Notes: generated from the letters alone by a model not told the origin. 64,000 nucleotides of DNA from Marinobacter santoriniensis NKSG1 (GCF_000347775.1 NZ_APAT01000021.1:120482-184481); one strand, 5' to 3'; shown: positions 55,673 to 63,022, numbered from the stretch's first letter. Made by a program: numbers and translations.

Positions 55673-56020
55673 TCAGGAATCGTCGGTGATCTCTTCAACT
55701 TCCGAACGGCCGGATGTTCGATCTCCGGTAAACCATTGCCAATTCTCTTTAAGCACAAGAGTACCGGCACTATCCTGGCTTGGAGTTGAGACGCACCTCC
55801 CGGCCATCAGCTCACCATCGACATTTTCATGGTGATAAACAAACTCCAGGCTGCCGTCGGCATGGACCTTTCCCTGGAGGTGCCCGCTGACGACCTCGCC
55901 ACCGCTATAGGTGGCCCACACCCGATCGTCATTTTGCCGATAATGAAACCTGGTTTGACCTCCGACCTCGCCGTTCTCGGAGTTCGTCCTGCCTCGAAAA
56001 ATGCGATTGTTGTAATTCAC
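55673..56020 (-). CDS. conserved protein, often mislabelled n-acetylglutamate synthase
   Basis: A 115-residue soluble protein. It begins NYNNRIFRGRTNSENGEV, has a YSGGEVVSGHLQGKV repeat-like strand, and ends LKENWQWFTGDRTSGRSEVE. I recognise this as the small beta-rich family that databases commonly call n-acetylglutamate synthase without proof. I choose GTG 56020 as the start (AGGAA upstream; the family begins at NYNN) rather than ATG 56059, which overlaps the previous gene. It is 32 bp downstream of the GNAT gene on the same strand and probably cotranscribed. Confidence 0.7.
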   Translation of the reverse strand: MNYNNRIFRGRTNSENGEVGGQTRFHYRQNDDRVWATYSGGEVVSGHLQGKVHADGSLEFVYHHENVDGELMAGRCVSTPSQDSAGTLVLKENWQWFTGDRTSGRSEVEEITDDS

Positions 56021-56052
56021 TTTCGTTCCTGACGGCGGGCCGGTAGATAGGG

Positions 56053-56589
56053 TTACCAATACTGAGGATTATTGAATGCCTCAACGCAACAAGCCTGTCC
56101 CAGTGGGCGCTCAAGACTGCTTCCATCCAACGACTGGCCCAGCCAAGCCTCTGGATGGGCTAGTTTAAACGGCGCTTCCGCAACCTCTTGAGGTACGTAC
56201 TCGAAACCCACTCTCGAATAGTAGTTCGGATCACCATAGGTAAAAATGAGTTCGACATCCAGTTCACGCAAGCGCTCAATGCCAAAATTAATCAGTTTCT
56301 GGCCGACGCCTTTGCCCTGATGCTCTGTATCAACGGCTACGGGTGACAACATAAAAGCGTTTACGGGGGAGCCGAATGACAATCTCGTGAAAAAGATACA
56401 GCCGACTATCGGCCCTTGCTCGGTAGCGATGAACCCGAACATGTCATCAGTTTTGGTGCCGTTCACCAACTCATGCACCAAATGCCCAATCAGCTTTCCC
56501 TCAGACTCACCTTCTGAATCAGAGAACGTCCGGGTAAACAGGGCCTCGATTTCCTGTCGATCAGACTCGCGATACTTCGAAAACTTCAT
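56053..56589 (-). CDS. GNAT-family N-acetyltransferase
   Basis: A 178-residue acetyltransferase. Motif A is LSPVAVDTEHQGKGVGQKLI near residue 82, with the Q/RxxGxG acetyl-CoA loop. The YYSRVGFEYV strand near 125 is typical of YhbS/YjdJ-like GNATs. The acceptor is unknown. The start ATG 56589 is supported by its fit to the family (KYRESDRQEIEALFTRTF). It probably shares a transcript with the 115-residue gene. Confidence 0.85.
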   Translation of the reverse strand: MKFSKYRESDRQEIEALFTRTFSDSEGESEGKLIGHLVHELVNGTKTDDMFGFIATEQGPIVGCIFFTRLSFGSPVNAFMLSPVAVDTEHQGKGVGQKLINFGIERLRELDVELIFTYGDPNYYSRVGFEYVPQEVAEAPFKLAHPEAWLGQSLDGSSLERPLGQACCVEAFNNPQYW

Positions 56590-56644
56590 GTTCTAGAAAC
56601 CCTATTGAGACCGATGAATCTGGAGCCTCTGTGAGACTGGCAAA

Positions 56645-56670
56645 AAGAAGGGGGTTTTCACCCCCTTCTT
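56645..56670 (-). terminator. Rho-independent terminator of the 56693-57298 gene
   Basis: On the minus strand a 10-bp stem AAGAAGGGGG / CCCCCTTCTT with a 6-base loop runs into a T-rich tail (TTCTTTTTG). It is 22 bp after the stop of the secreted-protein gene. Confidence 0.88.
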
Positions 56671-56692
56671 ATTCAATGACTCGAAACGCAAA

Positions 56693-57298
56693 TTATTTGC
56701 ATAGCGTGCCGACGGCCATGCTGCTCTCGCCTTCGCTGGTGGAATAACTGAAATCCGTATTCAGCAGCACACTACCATCTTTGGCCAGGAAAAGATCGCC
56801 AATGGAGGTCGAGAGCACGCCGTCAGTGAGCCCGTTGATGGTAATCGGTGTCGTGCTATTCGGGGAATGGAATTCTGAAATCGTGCCAGTCAGCAAGCCG
56901 CTGCCGTCCACACTCAGATCCAACTCGTGTTCGTCATCCGAGACACCGGTCAGCGACGCCTGAGTGGTTGAGGTGATCATCATCGTGGCTTTGCTGACGT
57001 AGGTGCTGTGCCGGGCAAAGTTGGTGGCACCCACCCCCGAGATCGTGCCGATGCTGGTGATGCAGTAGGTCCGCCCCACCAGGTCATTGAGGGTGATACT
57101 GGAAGCGGCCTCAAGGACACCAACCCGGGCAGCCAGGTTATTGATCGCGTCGGTCACCGCGGTGAAATTATCATTAACCTGCGAGGCACTGGCCGCAGTA
57201 CCCGCGGAAAATGTGTTAGGCACCGTGGTCTGAGCCAGGACGGTGCCGGCAAATGTGGAGGCAATGCCGGCGATCATCAGGGTCTTGATCAGTTTCAT
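56693..57298 (-). CDS. secreted hypothetical protein
   Basis: A 201-residue exported protein. The signal peptide (LIKTLMIAGIASTFAGTVLA, then Q) is followed by a short segment TFSAGTAASASQVNDNFTAV and a coiled-coil stretch to about residue 65, a pattern that recurs at the N-terminus of many marine bacterial secreted proteins. The rest is a beta-rich domain with two Cys (TYCITSIG near 78 and the C-terminal LCK) that may form a disulfide. I do not recognise the domain. AGGAG precedes ATG 57298. It is 41 bp downstream of the TSP3 lipoprotein on the same strand; the two probably act together on the cell surface. Confidence 0.7.
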   Translation of the reverse strand: MKLIKTLMIAGIASTFAGTVLAQTTVPNTFSAGTAASASQVNDNFTAVTDAINNLAARVGVLEAASSITLNDLVGRTYCITSIGTISGVGATNFARHSTYVSKATMMITSTTQASLTGVSDDEHELDLSVDGSGLLTGTISEFHSPNSTTPITINGLTDGVLSTSIGDLFLAKDGSVLLNTDFSYSTSEGESSMAVGTLCK

Positions 57299-57339
57299 CT
57301 TTATTCTCCTAAACAGAATTGGTTGACAGCCGTCAGGGC

Positions 57340-58788
57340 TTACTGGCCCCAGTTCGCGTTGTCCCAGGTGGTGGTTTGATCATTCCAGTACAGTGTTGGT
57401 GTGCCGCTTTCGCAGGCATCGCCGACGCCGTTGCCGTCGCTATCGGTCTGGTCGGGGTTGGCAACAGACACGCAGTTGTCGACCGAATCGGCTATACCGT
57501 CCTGATCGGTGTCGGCGCTGGAATTCGGATCCTGCGGAAAGGCGTCTGCGTTATCGCCCACGCCATCGCCATCCGTATCCGCGGTTTCAGTCGGGCCCTG
57601 GGGGAAGGCGTCGGCGTTGTCGCCCGTGCCGTCCCCATCGCTGTCCGCCACCTCGGTGGGGTCTTGGGGGAACGCATCGGCATTGTCGCCGACACCGTCC
57701 AGATCCGAGTCGGCCGTTTCCGTCGGGTCGTTGGGAAAGGCATCCTGCGCATCAGCGACACCGTCATCGTCTGCATCGGCCATGACGGCTGCCGGTTCAG
57801 GGTCCACGCTCACACCGCCCGAGGCCAGGTCCGTGGTGTCCGCCGTTGCGCCCGTGTCCTGGGTTTCGTTCGCCAGGACCATCTCAATGTCGCCGACGGT
57901 CATGTCCGTGCCGGGAATCTTCAGCGAAGTCACATCCTGGGTGACCGTGGCGGCCAGGGAGGCGGAAACGGGCGTGAGCGCCGCAATGTCGCCCTGATCG
58001 CTCCGACCGTCGATGACCCCGTCACTGAGATCCTCTGTCAGGGCGTCGAACGCGGCTTCTGCGGTATTACCGCCGCCGCTGTCGGAGACGGCTTTTGCGA
58101 TGGCTGCAACGGCTTCGATCGCCTGGCGGTAGGCGGCCACTTCAGTCTGTGACGCGGCACCAGTCGTTGTATTGGTAATCAGCGGCGGCGTGGTAAAGAT
58201 GTCGGTTGCGTTGGTGAGGCCAAAGCCGAAGGTCGATTTCACCTGCCCCTGGGCGACCGTCAGTGCCGTGCTGAATTCAGCCGGGCTGATCGAACCGTTA
58301 CCGTCGCCGGCGTAGGGCGATCCGCTGTCGGCCTTCCTGGCGGCGAGCCGCACGGCCATGGTCGTTAAGGGCGAGGCGTAGGCCGGATCACCGTTCAGCA
58401 AACGCTGGACATCCACCACCGTATCCAGCTCGCTGAACAGCGGCTTCGCGCCCGTGGTCAAGTCAACTGTGTCCGCATCGACCACGAACTCCAGCAAGAC
58501 CAACCCCGACGCATTCGAGGGTATCTGGAGGTTCTGGATACCGGCATCGGCTCCGGTCTCGCCGGTGTCGATTTTCGCCCCGCGCAAATCGGCCCTGGAC
58601 AGGTCTACCTGGTACAAATTGACCACTGCGCCGGCCAACGGGCCTTTCACGCCGGACCCGCCCACTGCCACTGAAGACCCTTCCTCTGCCACTGAAGATG
58701 TGGCGCCAGAATTGGAACCATTACAGCCAGCGAGAGCTGCTAGCAGGGGGAGCAAGGCCAGGTACCGGCTACTTTTCGTTAAAATCAT
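57340..58788 (-). CDS. lipoprotein with thrombospondin type 3 calcium repeats
   Basis: A 482-residue lipoprotein. The signal ends in the lipobox LAALAGCNG, Cys at about 21. A domain with GGSGVKGPLAGAVVNLYQVD near residue 45 is seen in many Marinobacter-type surface lipoproteins, and a helical region follows to about 320. The C-terminal third is a chain of five or six Asp-rich repeats of the form DSDGDGTGDNADAFPQ, thrombospondin type 3 calcium-binding repeats, then a short tail with two Cys (DNCVSVANPDQ, GDACESG). It should bind many Ca2+ ions. I start it at ATG 58788 with AGGAAAAAG upstream; the longer frame to 58875 precedes the signal peptide and is not real. Confidence 0.82.
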   Translation of the reverse strand: MILTKSSRYLALLPLLAALAGCNGSNSGATSSVAEEGSSVAVGGSGVKGPLAGAVVNLYQVDLSRADLRGAKIDTGETGADAGIQNLQIPSNASGLVLLEFVVDADTVDLTTGAKPLFSELDTVVDVQRLLNGDPAYASPLTTMAVRLAARKADSGSPYAGDGNGSISPAEFSTALTVAQGQVKSTFGFGLTNATDIFTTPPLITNTTTGAASQTEVAAYRQAIEAVAAIAKAVSDSGGGNTAEAAFDALTEDLSDGVIDGRSDQGDIAALTPVSASLAATVTQDVTSLKIPGTDMTVGDIEMVLANETQDTGATADTTDLASGGVSVDPEPAAVMADADDDGVADAQDAFPNDPTETADSDLDGVGDNADAFPQDPTEVADSDGDGTGDNADAFPQGPTETADTDGDGVGDNADAFPQDPNSSADTDQDGIADSVDNCVSVANPDQTDSDGNGVGDACESGTPTLYWNDQTTTWDNANWGQ

Positions 58789-59090
58789 AGCTTTTTCCTG
58801 ATCGTAAATGTTATGTGCTTGGTTATTAGAGGTTGTTGAAAGTGCGCCATACTGGCCGGCGGCGTGTTGCATCACGCTTGCCTATCGGATTGCGAGTGCC
58901 AGGCCGAATCCTTCCGCTACCCGCCCTGACAAGGCATCCAAATCGCAATTTATTGGTTGTAGAGGCGAGATCCATCCCCCACCTGGGGTATGACAGGACT
59001 GTGGCGTTTTGTATGTCCCCTCTCTGTCCGCGGATCAACAGGCGTTGACGGGTTGTCTCACCTTGTTAACATTCATAGGGATTCGGAGCA

Positions 59091-59154
59091 GCTGGGCAGT
59101 GGGAGCTTATCCGGCGCTTGAGGGTGTTCCGGCGATTTACCATCACTGCCCAGC
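59091..59154. repeat. 11-bp inverted repeat with 42-base spacer
   Basis: GCTGGGCAGTG at 59091-59101 and its exact complement CACTGCCCAGC at 59144-59154. The right arm touches the 18-bp palindrome. It may be a paired operator or an RNA hairpin. Confidence 0.6.
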
Positions 59155-59172
59155 ACGACAAGTACTTGTCGT
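59155..59172. promoter_or_regulatory. perfect 18-bp palindrome, candidate operator
   Basis: ACGACAAGTACTTGTCGT is an exact 18-bp palindrome about 163 bp before the LuxR-type gene. Its length and symmetry resemble lux-box-type or dimeric HTH operators, so it may bind the product of the adjacent regulator gene. Confidence 0.5.
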
Positions 59173-59334
59173 TTTGGTGGGATATGCGTTACCGAAAAGC
59201 TGGCTTCCGGGTATTGGAAGGCGGGCTTGCGAGATCAGGAGCGTCCTGATGGATGTGCTTTACAGCCTGTTGGTGCCGTGAATGCAGTTTGCTGAGAGCC
59301 ATGTTGTTCACTTTTCCGGGATCGAAGGGCTGTC

Positions 59335-60477
59335 ATGAGTGATAACCATAACCCCCTGATCAGCACGGGGACGTTGCTGGATCAGCTCTATGAAGCCGCC
59401 ATCGACCCTGGGCGCTGGCAAACCTTCATCGGAGCGGTGGCGAAGGCCGTCAATGCCAAGTCGGCGCTGATTCGTCTGATTGACCCGGTGTGTACCCGCG
59501 CCACCTACACTGCGGCCCACAATTTCGACCCGTCATTCCTGCAGGCCTATACCGAGCATTTCATCCACATCGACCCAGTCCTCGAAGCGCTTCAGCAGGC
59601 GCCGCAGAACATCATTCAGACCTCACAAAAAGTAGTGGATTACACACAGCTGACCCGCACGGAGTATTTCAACGACTACATGCGACCGCAGGACAACCAC
59701 TACCTGATCGGCGGTCTTCTGACGAACGGATCGGGGCAGCTGTTGTTTCTCGGCGCCCAGCGCAGCCGGCGCGAAGAGCCCTTCAGTGCAACTGATGTGG
59801 CCTTGTTGCAAGGTCTTGTACCTCACTTGCAGCGGGCCGTGACCATGTGGTCTCGGCTGGACAGCACGAACCTCAACCAGCAACTCTCCGACGCCGTGCT
59901 TCAGCGGCTTGGGCTCGGGCTTGTCGCGCTCGATGAACATGGCCGGGTCAGTCTCACCAACACTCTGGCCGAGCAGATTCTCTATGAGGACAATGGCATC
60001 GCGTTGCTCAACGATCGCTTGCGGGCGAATCGCCCCGCAGAAAATGGGGCTCTGAACGACATGATTGGTGCGGCATTAACGCCAGGTGCTGAAGGCAAGG
60101 CCGGAAACAACCAGGCGATTGTCGTACGGGGCGGCGCCAGCCAACCGTTATACGTTATGGCTCTGCGCCGGGATTCCGTCCTGACTGGCGATGGTGGCCC
60201 ATTCGACGGTCATCCTTTGTTGATCTTGCTCGGCGAGCTCAATCGCCAGCCCAAATTGAACGGTGACTTCCTTCGTGGGCTCTACGGTCTCACCAACGCC
60301 GAGGCGCGGCTCGCCATCGCCTTGTCCCAGGGTCAGGGACTCAGCGACTACTGCGATCTGGCCAAAATCTCGAAACACACCGGACGGGCCCAGCTGAAAA
60401 GCATCTTCCAGAAGATGGATGTCCAGAGCCAGGGACAGTTAATCGCGAAAATCGTGCAGGGACCCTGGTTGGAATGA
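59335..60477 (+). CDS. LuxR-type HTH transcriptional regulator
   Basis: A 380-residue regulator. An N-terminal PAS/GAF-like sensory part (LLDQLYEAAIDPGRWQTFIG, then NFDPSFLQAYTEHFIHIDPV) is followed by a second ligand-like region near 190-260. The C-terminal HTH begins LRGLYGLTNAEARLAIALSQ and ends LKSIFQKMDVQSQGQLIAKI. It lacks an autoinducer domain, so the signal is not acyl-homoserine lactone. AAGGG lies 7 bp before ATG 59335. It is the last chromosomal-looking gene before the cassette array and may regulate the divergent TSP3 lipoprotein unit. Confidence 0.8.
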   Translation: MSDNHNPLISTGTLLDQLYEAAIDPGRWQTFIGAVAKAVNAKSALIRLIDPVCTRATYTAAHNFDPSFLQAYTEHFIHIDPVLEALQQAPQNIIQTSQKVVDYTQLTRTEYFNDYMRPQDNHYLIGGLLTNGSGQLLFLGAQRSRREEPFSATDVALLQGLVPHLQRAVTMWSRLDSTNLNQQLSDAVLQRLGLGLVALDEHGRVSLTNTLAEQILYEDNGIALLNDRLRANRPAENGALNDMIGAALTPGAEGKAGNNQAIVVRGGASQPLYVMALRRDSVLTGDGGPFDGHPLLILLGELNRQPKLNGDFLRGLYGLTNAEARLAIALSQGQGLSDYCDLAKISKHTGRAQLKSIFQKMDVQSQGQLIAKIVQGPWLE

Positions 60478-60509
60478 CAGCTGGACGCTGGCGCGCGTGA
60501 CACGACTTG

Positions 60510-60557
60510 ATACTGATTGAGCCAGAGGACTTTCACCACTTGCTCGTCCTCGAGCAC
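60510..60557 (-). pseudogene. fragment resembling the 3' end of a YoeB-type toxin gene
   Basis: The minus strand reads VLEDEQVVKVLWLNQYQVV, very close to the end of the YoeB gene at 52780-53043 (VLDDEQVVKVLRLWSHYE). A 17-nt stretch at 60529-60545 is identical to 52808-52824. Only about 15 codons remain, the His-Tyr end is lost, and no start is present. It marks the left edge of the cassette array. Confidence 0.55.
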
Positions 60558-60568
60558 GTGTTATGTAG

Positions 60569-60600
60569 GCGGGCCACTTGCAAGGAAAAAAATGGCCCGC
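60569..60600. terminator. hairpin at the left edge of the cassette array
   Basis: GCGGGCCA / TGGCCCGC form a perfect 8-bp stem around a 16-base loop with an A7 run inside. It lies 12 bp after the stop of the minus-strand cassette gene and may end its transcript, but there is no T tail. Confidence 0.45.
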
Positions 60601-60612
60601 AGCCAACAACTT

Positions 60613-60750
60613 TCACTTTCCCTTGGACGGGCCGTTACCTCGACCGCCACCCGATGGATTGCCCGAAGTGCTTGGCCAATTGCCCCCGGGCCCCGGATGA
60701 CTTGAAGGGCCACGTCCGCCGCCTTTTGAACCACTTCCACTCTTAGCCAT
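60613..60750 (-). CDS. 45-residue Gly-rich protein, in-frame internal start
   Basis: MAKSGSGSKGGGRGPSSHPG... ending GNGPSKGK, 45 residues. ATG 60750 is preceded by AAAGGAGG at 6 bp, the best ribosome site in the array. It shares frame and stop with the 180-residue frame. I remember similar short GGNWPSTSGNPSGGGRGN proteins as stand-alone small genes in proteobacteria, so independent translation is likely. Confidence 0.6.
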   Translation of the reverse strand: MAKSGSGSKGGGRGPSSHPGPGGNWPSTSGNPSGGGRGNGPSKGK

Positions 60751-61155
60751 GATGCCTCCTTTGCCTTTCTGATTTGTGCATCCATATATCAGTCCAGGCA
60801 TTGGCACTAAGGCTGACAAAGCCACATAACGCTCTTGTTTAGCGGCGGCTACGGAACCCAACGCCTTTGCCGCCTTAATTTCGTGTACTTTAATTCCAAT
60901 TACCCACCGAATGTATCGTAGGAACATTCCCAATGCTAAAGATCCTGAGACCAGCACCATTATGAGGATGCCGAAAAACTCCTGTGGAGAACCAGAGTAT
61001 TCAGGCTGCGATGTTTGGTAAAAATACACCGCCCATACTCCAATCATCGGGAGCCCCAATACCAACGAGAAAACCCAAAACCATAGCCAGCGAGTGATCA
61101 AAACCGGAATGATCAAGAGGGAGGCTGATATTGCAAGAACGATCTCAATGCTCAT
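60613..61155 (-). CDS. cassette-encoded membrane protein with Gly-rich tail
   Basis: A 180-residue protein. Two or three membrane helices (ISASLLIIPVLITRWLWFWV, FFGILIMVLVSGSLALGMFL) are followed by a basic segment (HEIKAAKALGSVAAAKQERY) and then a 45-residue Gly/Ser/Pro tail. The whole reads in one frame. ATG 61155 has no good ribosome site. The tail has its own start and strong ribosome site (separate entry), so the long frame may be two joined genes. It is on the minus strand, the reading direction of this array. Unrecognised. Confidence 0.5.
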   Translation of the reverse strand: MSIEIVLAISASLLIIPVLITRWLWFWVFSLVLGLPMIGVWAVYFYQTSQPEYSGSPQEFFGILIMVLVSGSLALGMFLRYIRWVIGIKVHEIKAAKALGSVAAAKQERYVALSALVPMPGLIYGCTNQKGKGGIMAKSGSGSKGGGRGPSSHPGPGGNWPSTSGNPSGGGRGNGPSKGK

Positions 61156-61164
61156 TCAGTGACC

Positions 61165-61242
61165 ACGTAACGCCCGTATTTGGGGCCGTAGTGAAGCGCA
61201 GCGGAAGGGAGGTCCAGCGTCCCTTGACCGCACTGGTTATGT
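61165..61242 (-). other. attC recombination site 1
   Basis: A 78-bp imperfect palindrome bounded by ACGTAAC (61165) and GTTATGT (61236). On the minus strand it runs ACATAACCAGTGCGGTCAAG through GCTGCGCTTCACTACGG to GGGCGTTACGT, the layout of integron attC sites. The stop codon of the 36-residue cassette gene lies in its right core site. Confidence 0.75.
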
Positions 61243-61347
61243 CTTTGCCTTATGACAGGGCCATGTGTCTAAAGACCAACAAGCTAGCAAAAACCATGTA
61301 GGCAGTAATAAAGCCCAAGGTGCGAGTATCAAGTACTGCCAAATCAT
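61237..61347 (-). CDS. 36-residue single-helix membrane protein (cassette)
   Basis: The minus strand of this tiny cassette encodes MIWQYLILAPWALLLPTWFL followed by LACWSLDTWPCHKAKT, 36 residues. It has one strongly hydrophobic helix and a basic C-terminus. A GGATGAG ribosome-site candidate lies 6 bp before ATG 61347. The stop TAA lies inside the attC core, as in other cassettes here. A competing plus-strand frame runs through attC and has no such hallmark. Function unknown. Confidence 0.5.
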   Translation of the reverse strand: MIWQYLILAPWALLLPTWFLLACWSLDTWPCHKAKT

Positions 61348-61362
61348 GATGTCTCATCCAGC

Positions 61363-61433
61363 ACATAACGCCGTGGTAATGGGTGACAACGGAGCAACGG
61401 GTAGTTGGCGTCCCGTTGATCACCTTGTTAACT
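61363..61433 (-). other. attC recombination site 2
   Basis: A 71-bp imperfect palindrome bounded by ACATAAC (61363) and GTTAACT (61427). The inner arms GGTGACAACGG / CCGTTGATCACC pair with small bulges. The stop codon of the DUF2628-like gene is in the right core site, fixing cassette direction as minus. Confidence 0.75.
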
Positions 61434-61734
61434 TTTCACGGTTTCGGCTTCAAGCTGTCCAAATTCTTCCAAAGCCTCTTTGCCCGACGCTAGCCTAGAA
61501 AACCCTCTCAGAACGCTGCCTTTCGCTATAAGTTTTCTCTCAATCAGCTTGTTTCCAATGACTCCGAACAAAACGATTGCATAGAAAACATAGGACTCTA
61601 AAGCCGAGTTATTGACTAAGTGCTGGGACCATTCCGCGATCCTGTTAAGTGAAAATAGGCCCACGCAGAGCACCAATGCAGCCAGCCATAGCCGATGGTA
61701 TATCGCCCATAGAAAAGTAAAGAAAAATGCCGGC
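61428..61734 (-). pseudogene. DUF2628-like membrane protein, N-terminus cut by IS3 element
   Basis: A C-terminal part of about 100 residues: PAFFFTFLWAIYHRLWLAAL, a second helix FYAIVLFGVIGNKLIERKLI, then a basic-acidic tail to a stop in attC 2. The start is missing. The frame opens only inside the left terminal repeat of the IS (reading MSSKLVAIQ), which is not native. DUF2628 proteins normally have 30-40 more residues before WPAFFF. The gene was therefore a cassette gene broken at the IS. Confidence 0.7.
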
Positions 61735-61797
61735 TGAATCGCCACCAGTTTGCTAGACACCTTTCAGCCATACAAAATGGCTATCAGAGAGGTGCCC

Positions 61798-62076
61798 ATG
61801 AGCAGCAAACGTTATCCTGAAGAATTTAAAATTGAGGCGGTCCGTCAGGTGACGGATCGGGGCCACAGTGTGGCCCAAGTCGCCAATCGATTGGGGGTGA
61901 CCACCCACAGTCTCTACGCCTGGATCAAAAAGTACGGCCCCGACGCCGGCCAGCATCAGGCCAAGGCGGATGAACAAGCCGAAATTCGGCGGTTGCAGAA
62001 GGAACTGAAGCGCGTCACCGAGGAGCGCGACATCCTAAAAAAAGCCGCGGCGTACTTCGCCAAACAGTCCGAGTGA
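61798..62076 (+). CDS. IS3-family transposase OrfA
   Basis: A 92-residue DNA-binding protein. The HTH segment KRYPEEFKIEAVRQVTDRGH and VAQVANRLGVTTHSLYAWIK is followed by a leucine-zipper coiled coil ending RDILKKAAAYFAKQ. GAGAGG lies 5 bp before ATG 61798. The run of seven A at 62037-62043 (CTA AAA AAA G) is the -1 frameshift site that yields the OrfAB transposase. It overlaps orfB by 4 bp. Confidence 0.92.
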   Translation: MSSKRYPEEFKIEAVRQVTDRGHSVAQVANRLGVTTHSLYAWIKKYGPDAGQHQAKADEQAEIRRLQKELKRVTEERDILKKAAAYFAKQSE

Positions 62077-62945
62077 GGTACGCCTTCATCGCAGAGCACA
62101 GTGAGCAATGGCCGGTTCGCTGGCTATGTCGTTTGCTGGATGTGCATCCCAGCGGTTTCTATTCCTGGAGGCGTTCACCAAAATCCAGGCGATGTCGGGA
62201 AGATGAGCGCTTGTCTGGCTTGATCAAACAGTTTTGGTTGGAGTCAGGGGCGGTTTATGGATACCGGAAGATCCACAGTGACTTGCGCGAATGTGGTGAG
62301 CAGTGCGGCCCCAACCGTGTGCATCGATTGATGCGTAATGCGGGCATAAGAGCCCAGGTTGGTTACCGACGCCCCCGTCACAAGGCCGGGCATGTGCATC
62401 AGGTGACGCCCAACCTTCTACAGCGACAGTTTAACCCGAGCGCGCCGAACGAGGGTTGGGTGACGGATATCACTCACATCCGTACCCATGAGGGATGGCT
62501 TTATTTAGCGGTGGTGCTGGACCTGTTCTCACGGCGTGTCATCGGTTGGTCGATGCAGTCACGGATTACCAAAGACCTGGTATTGGATGCGCTGCTGATG
62601 GCGATCTGGCGTCGCAAGCCGGCAGGTAAGGTCATCATTCATTCGGATCAGGGCAGCCAATATACCAGCCATGACTGGGGTGCCTTCCTCAAAGCACATG
62701 GTCTGGAGGGAAGTATGAGCAGGCGTGGCAATTGCCATGACAATGCTGTCGCCGAGAGTTTTTTCCAGTTGCTGAAACGCGAGCGGGTGAAGCGGAAAAT
62801 CTACACGACTCGGGATGACGCCCGGGCCGATATCTTCGATTACATCGAGATGTTTTATAACAATCGACGCCGCCATGGTTCTAATGAGCATTTGTCGCCA
62901 GTAGAGTATGAGCAGCGTCACCACGAACGGCTGGAAAGTGTCTAA
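62073..62945 (+). CDS. IS3-family transposase OrfB (DDE)
   Basis: A 290-residue integrase-core protein. The DDE residues lie in GWVTDITHI near 132, IIHSDQGSQY near 191 and NAVAESFFQLL near 227. The N-terminal segment RWLCRLLDVHPSGFYSWRR is the HTH_21 region. It is full length and apparently intact, so the element may be active. It is normally made as an OrfAB fusion through the -1 frameshift in orfA. Confidence 0.93.
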   Translation: MRYAFIAEHSEQWPVRWLCRLLDVHPSGFYSWRRSPKSRRCREDERLSGLIKQFWLESGAVYGYRKIHSDLRECGEQCGPNRVHRLMRNAGIRAQVGYRRPRHKAGHVHQVTPNLLQRQFNPSAPNEGWVTDITHIRTHEGWLYLAVVLDLFSRRVIGWSMQSRITKDLVLDALLMAIWRRKPAGKVIIHSDQGSQYTSHDWGAFLKAHGLEGSMSRRGNCHDNAVAESFFQLLKRERVKRKIYTTRDDARADIFDYIEMFYNNRRRHGSNEHLSPVEYEQRHHERLESV

Positions 62946-62963
62946 AGAACTGGTGGCGATTCA

Positions 62964-63022
62964 CACGGAATGGAGGCGAAGCCGCAATGTAGTAGACGTC
63001 GCCGTGACTGGCCTGGTTAAGT
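62964..63022 (-). other. attC remnant cut by the IS3 element
   Basis: The right core site GTTAAGT (63016-63022) contains the stop of the 95-residue gene. Minus-strand CTTCGCCTCC follows, as in the second half of attC sites. The left end with its RYYYAAC core is missing, replaced by the IS. Confidence 0.65.

Larger units (their letters stand above)
58789..59334. other. 546-base divergent intergenic region
   Basis: Between the TSP3 lipoprotein (minus) and the LuxR-type regulator (plus) I see no gene with a ribosome site. The right half carries dyads: an 11-bp inverted repeat GCTGGGCAGTG / CACTGCCCAGC at 59091-59154 and an 18-bp palindrome at 59155-59172. The direct repeat TCCGGCG occurs twice between the arms of the first. 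Confidence 0.5.
61735..62963 (+). mobile_element. IS3-family insertion sequence
   Basis: A 1229-bp element bounded by 35-bp terminal inverted repeats, 61735-61769 and 62929-62963. They match at 30 of 35 positions and start TG/end CA (TGAATCGCCACCAG...). It contains the usual two overlapping frames orfA and orfB with a frameshift site. I find no target-site duplication: the bases just outside are GGC on the left and CAC on the right. The right repeat includes the orfB stop. Confidence 0.9.

Noticed and set aside
61265..61498. Plus-strand 77-residue frame across attC 2
   Set aside because: It runs through an attC and into the antisense of the DUF2628-like gene; cassette direction is minus.
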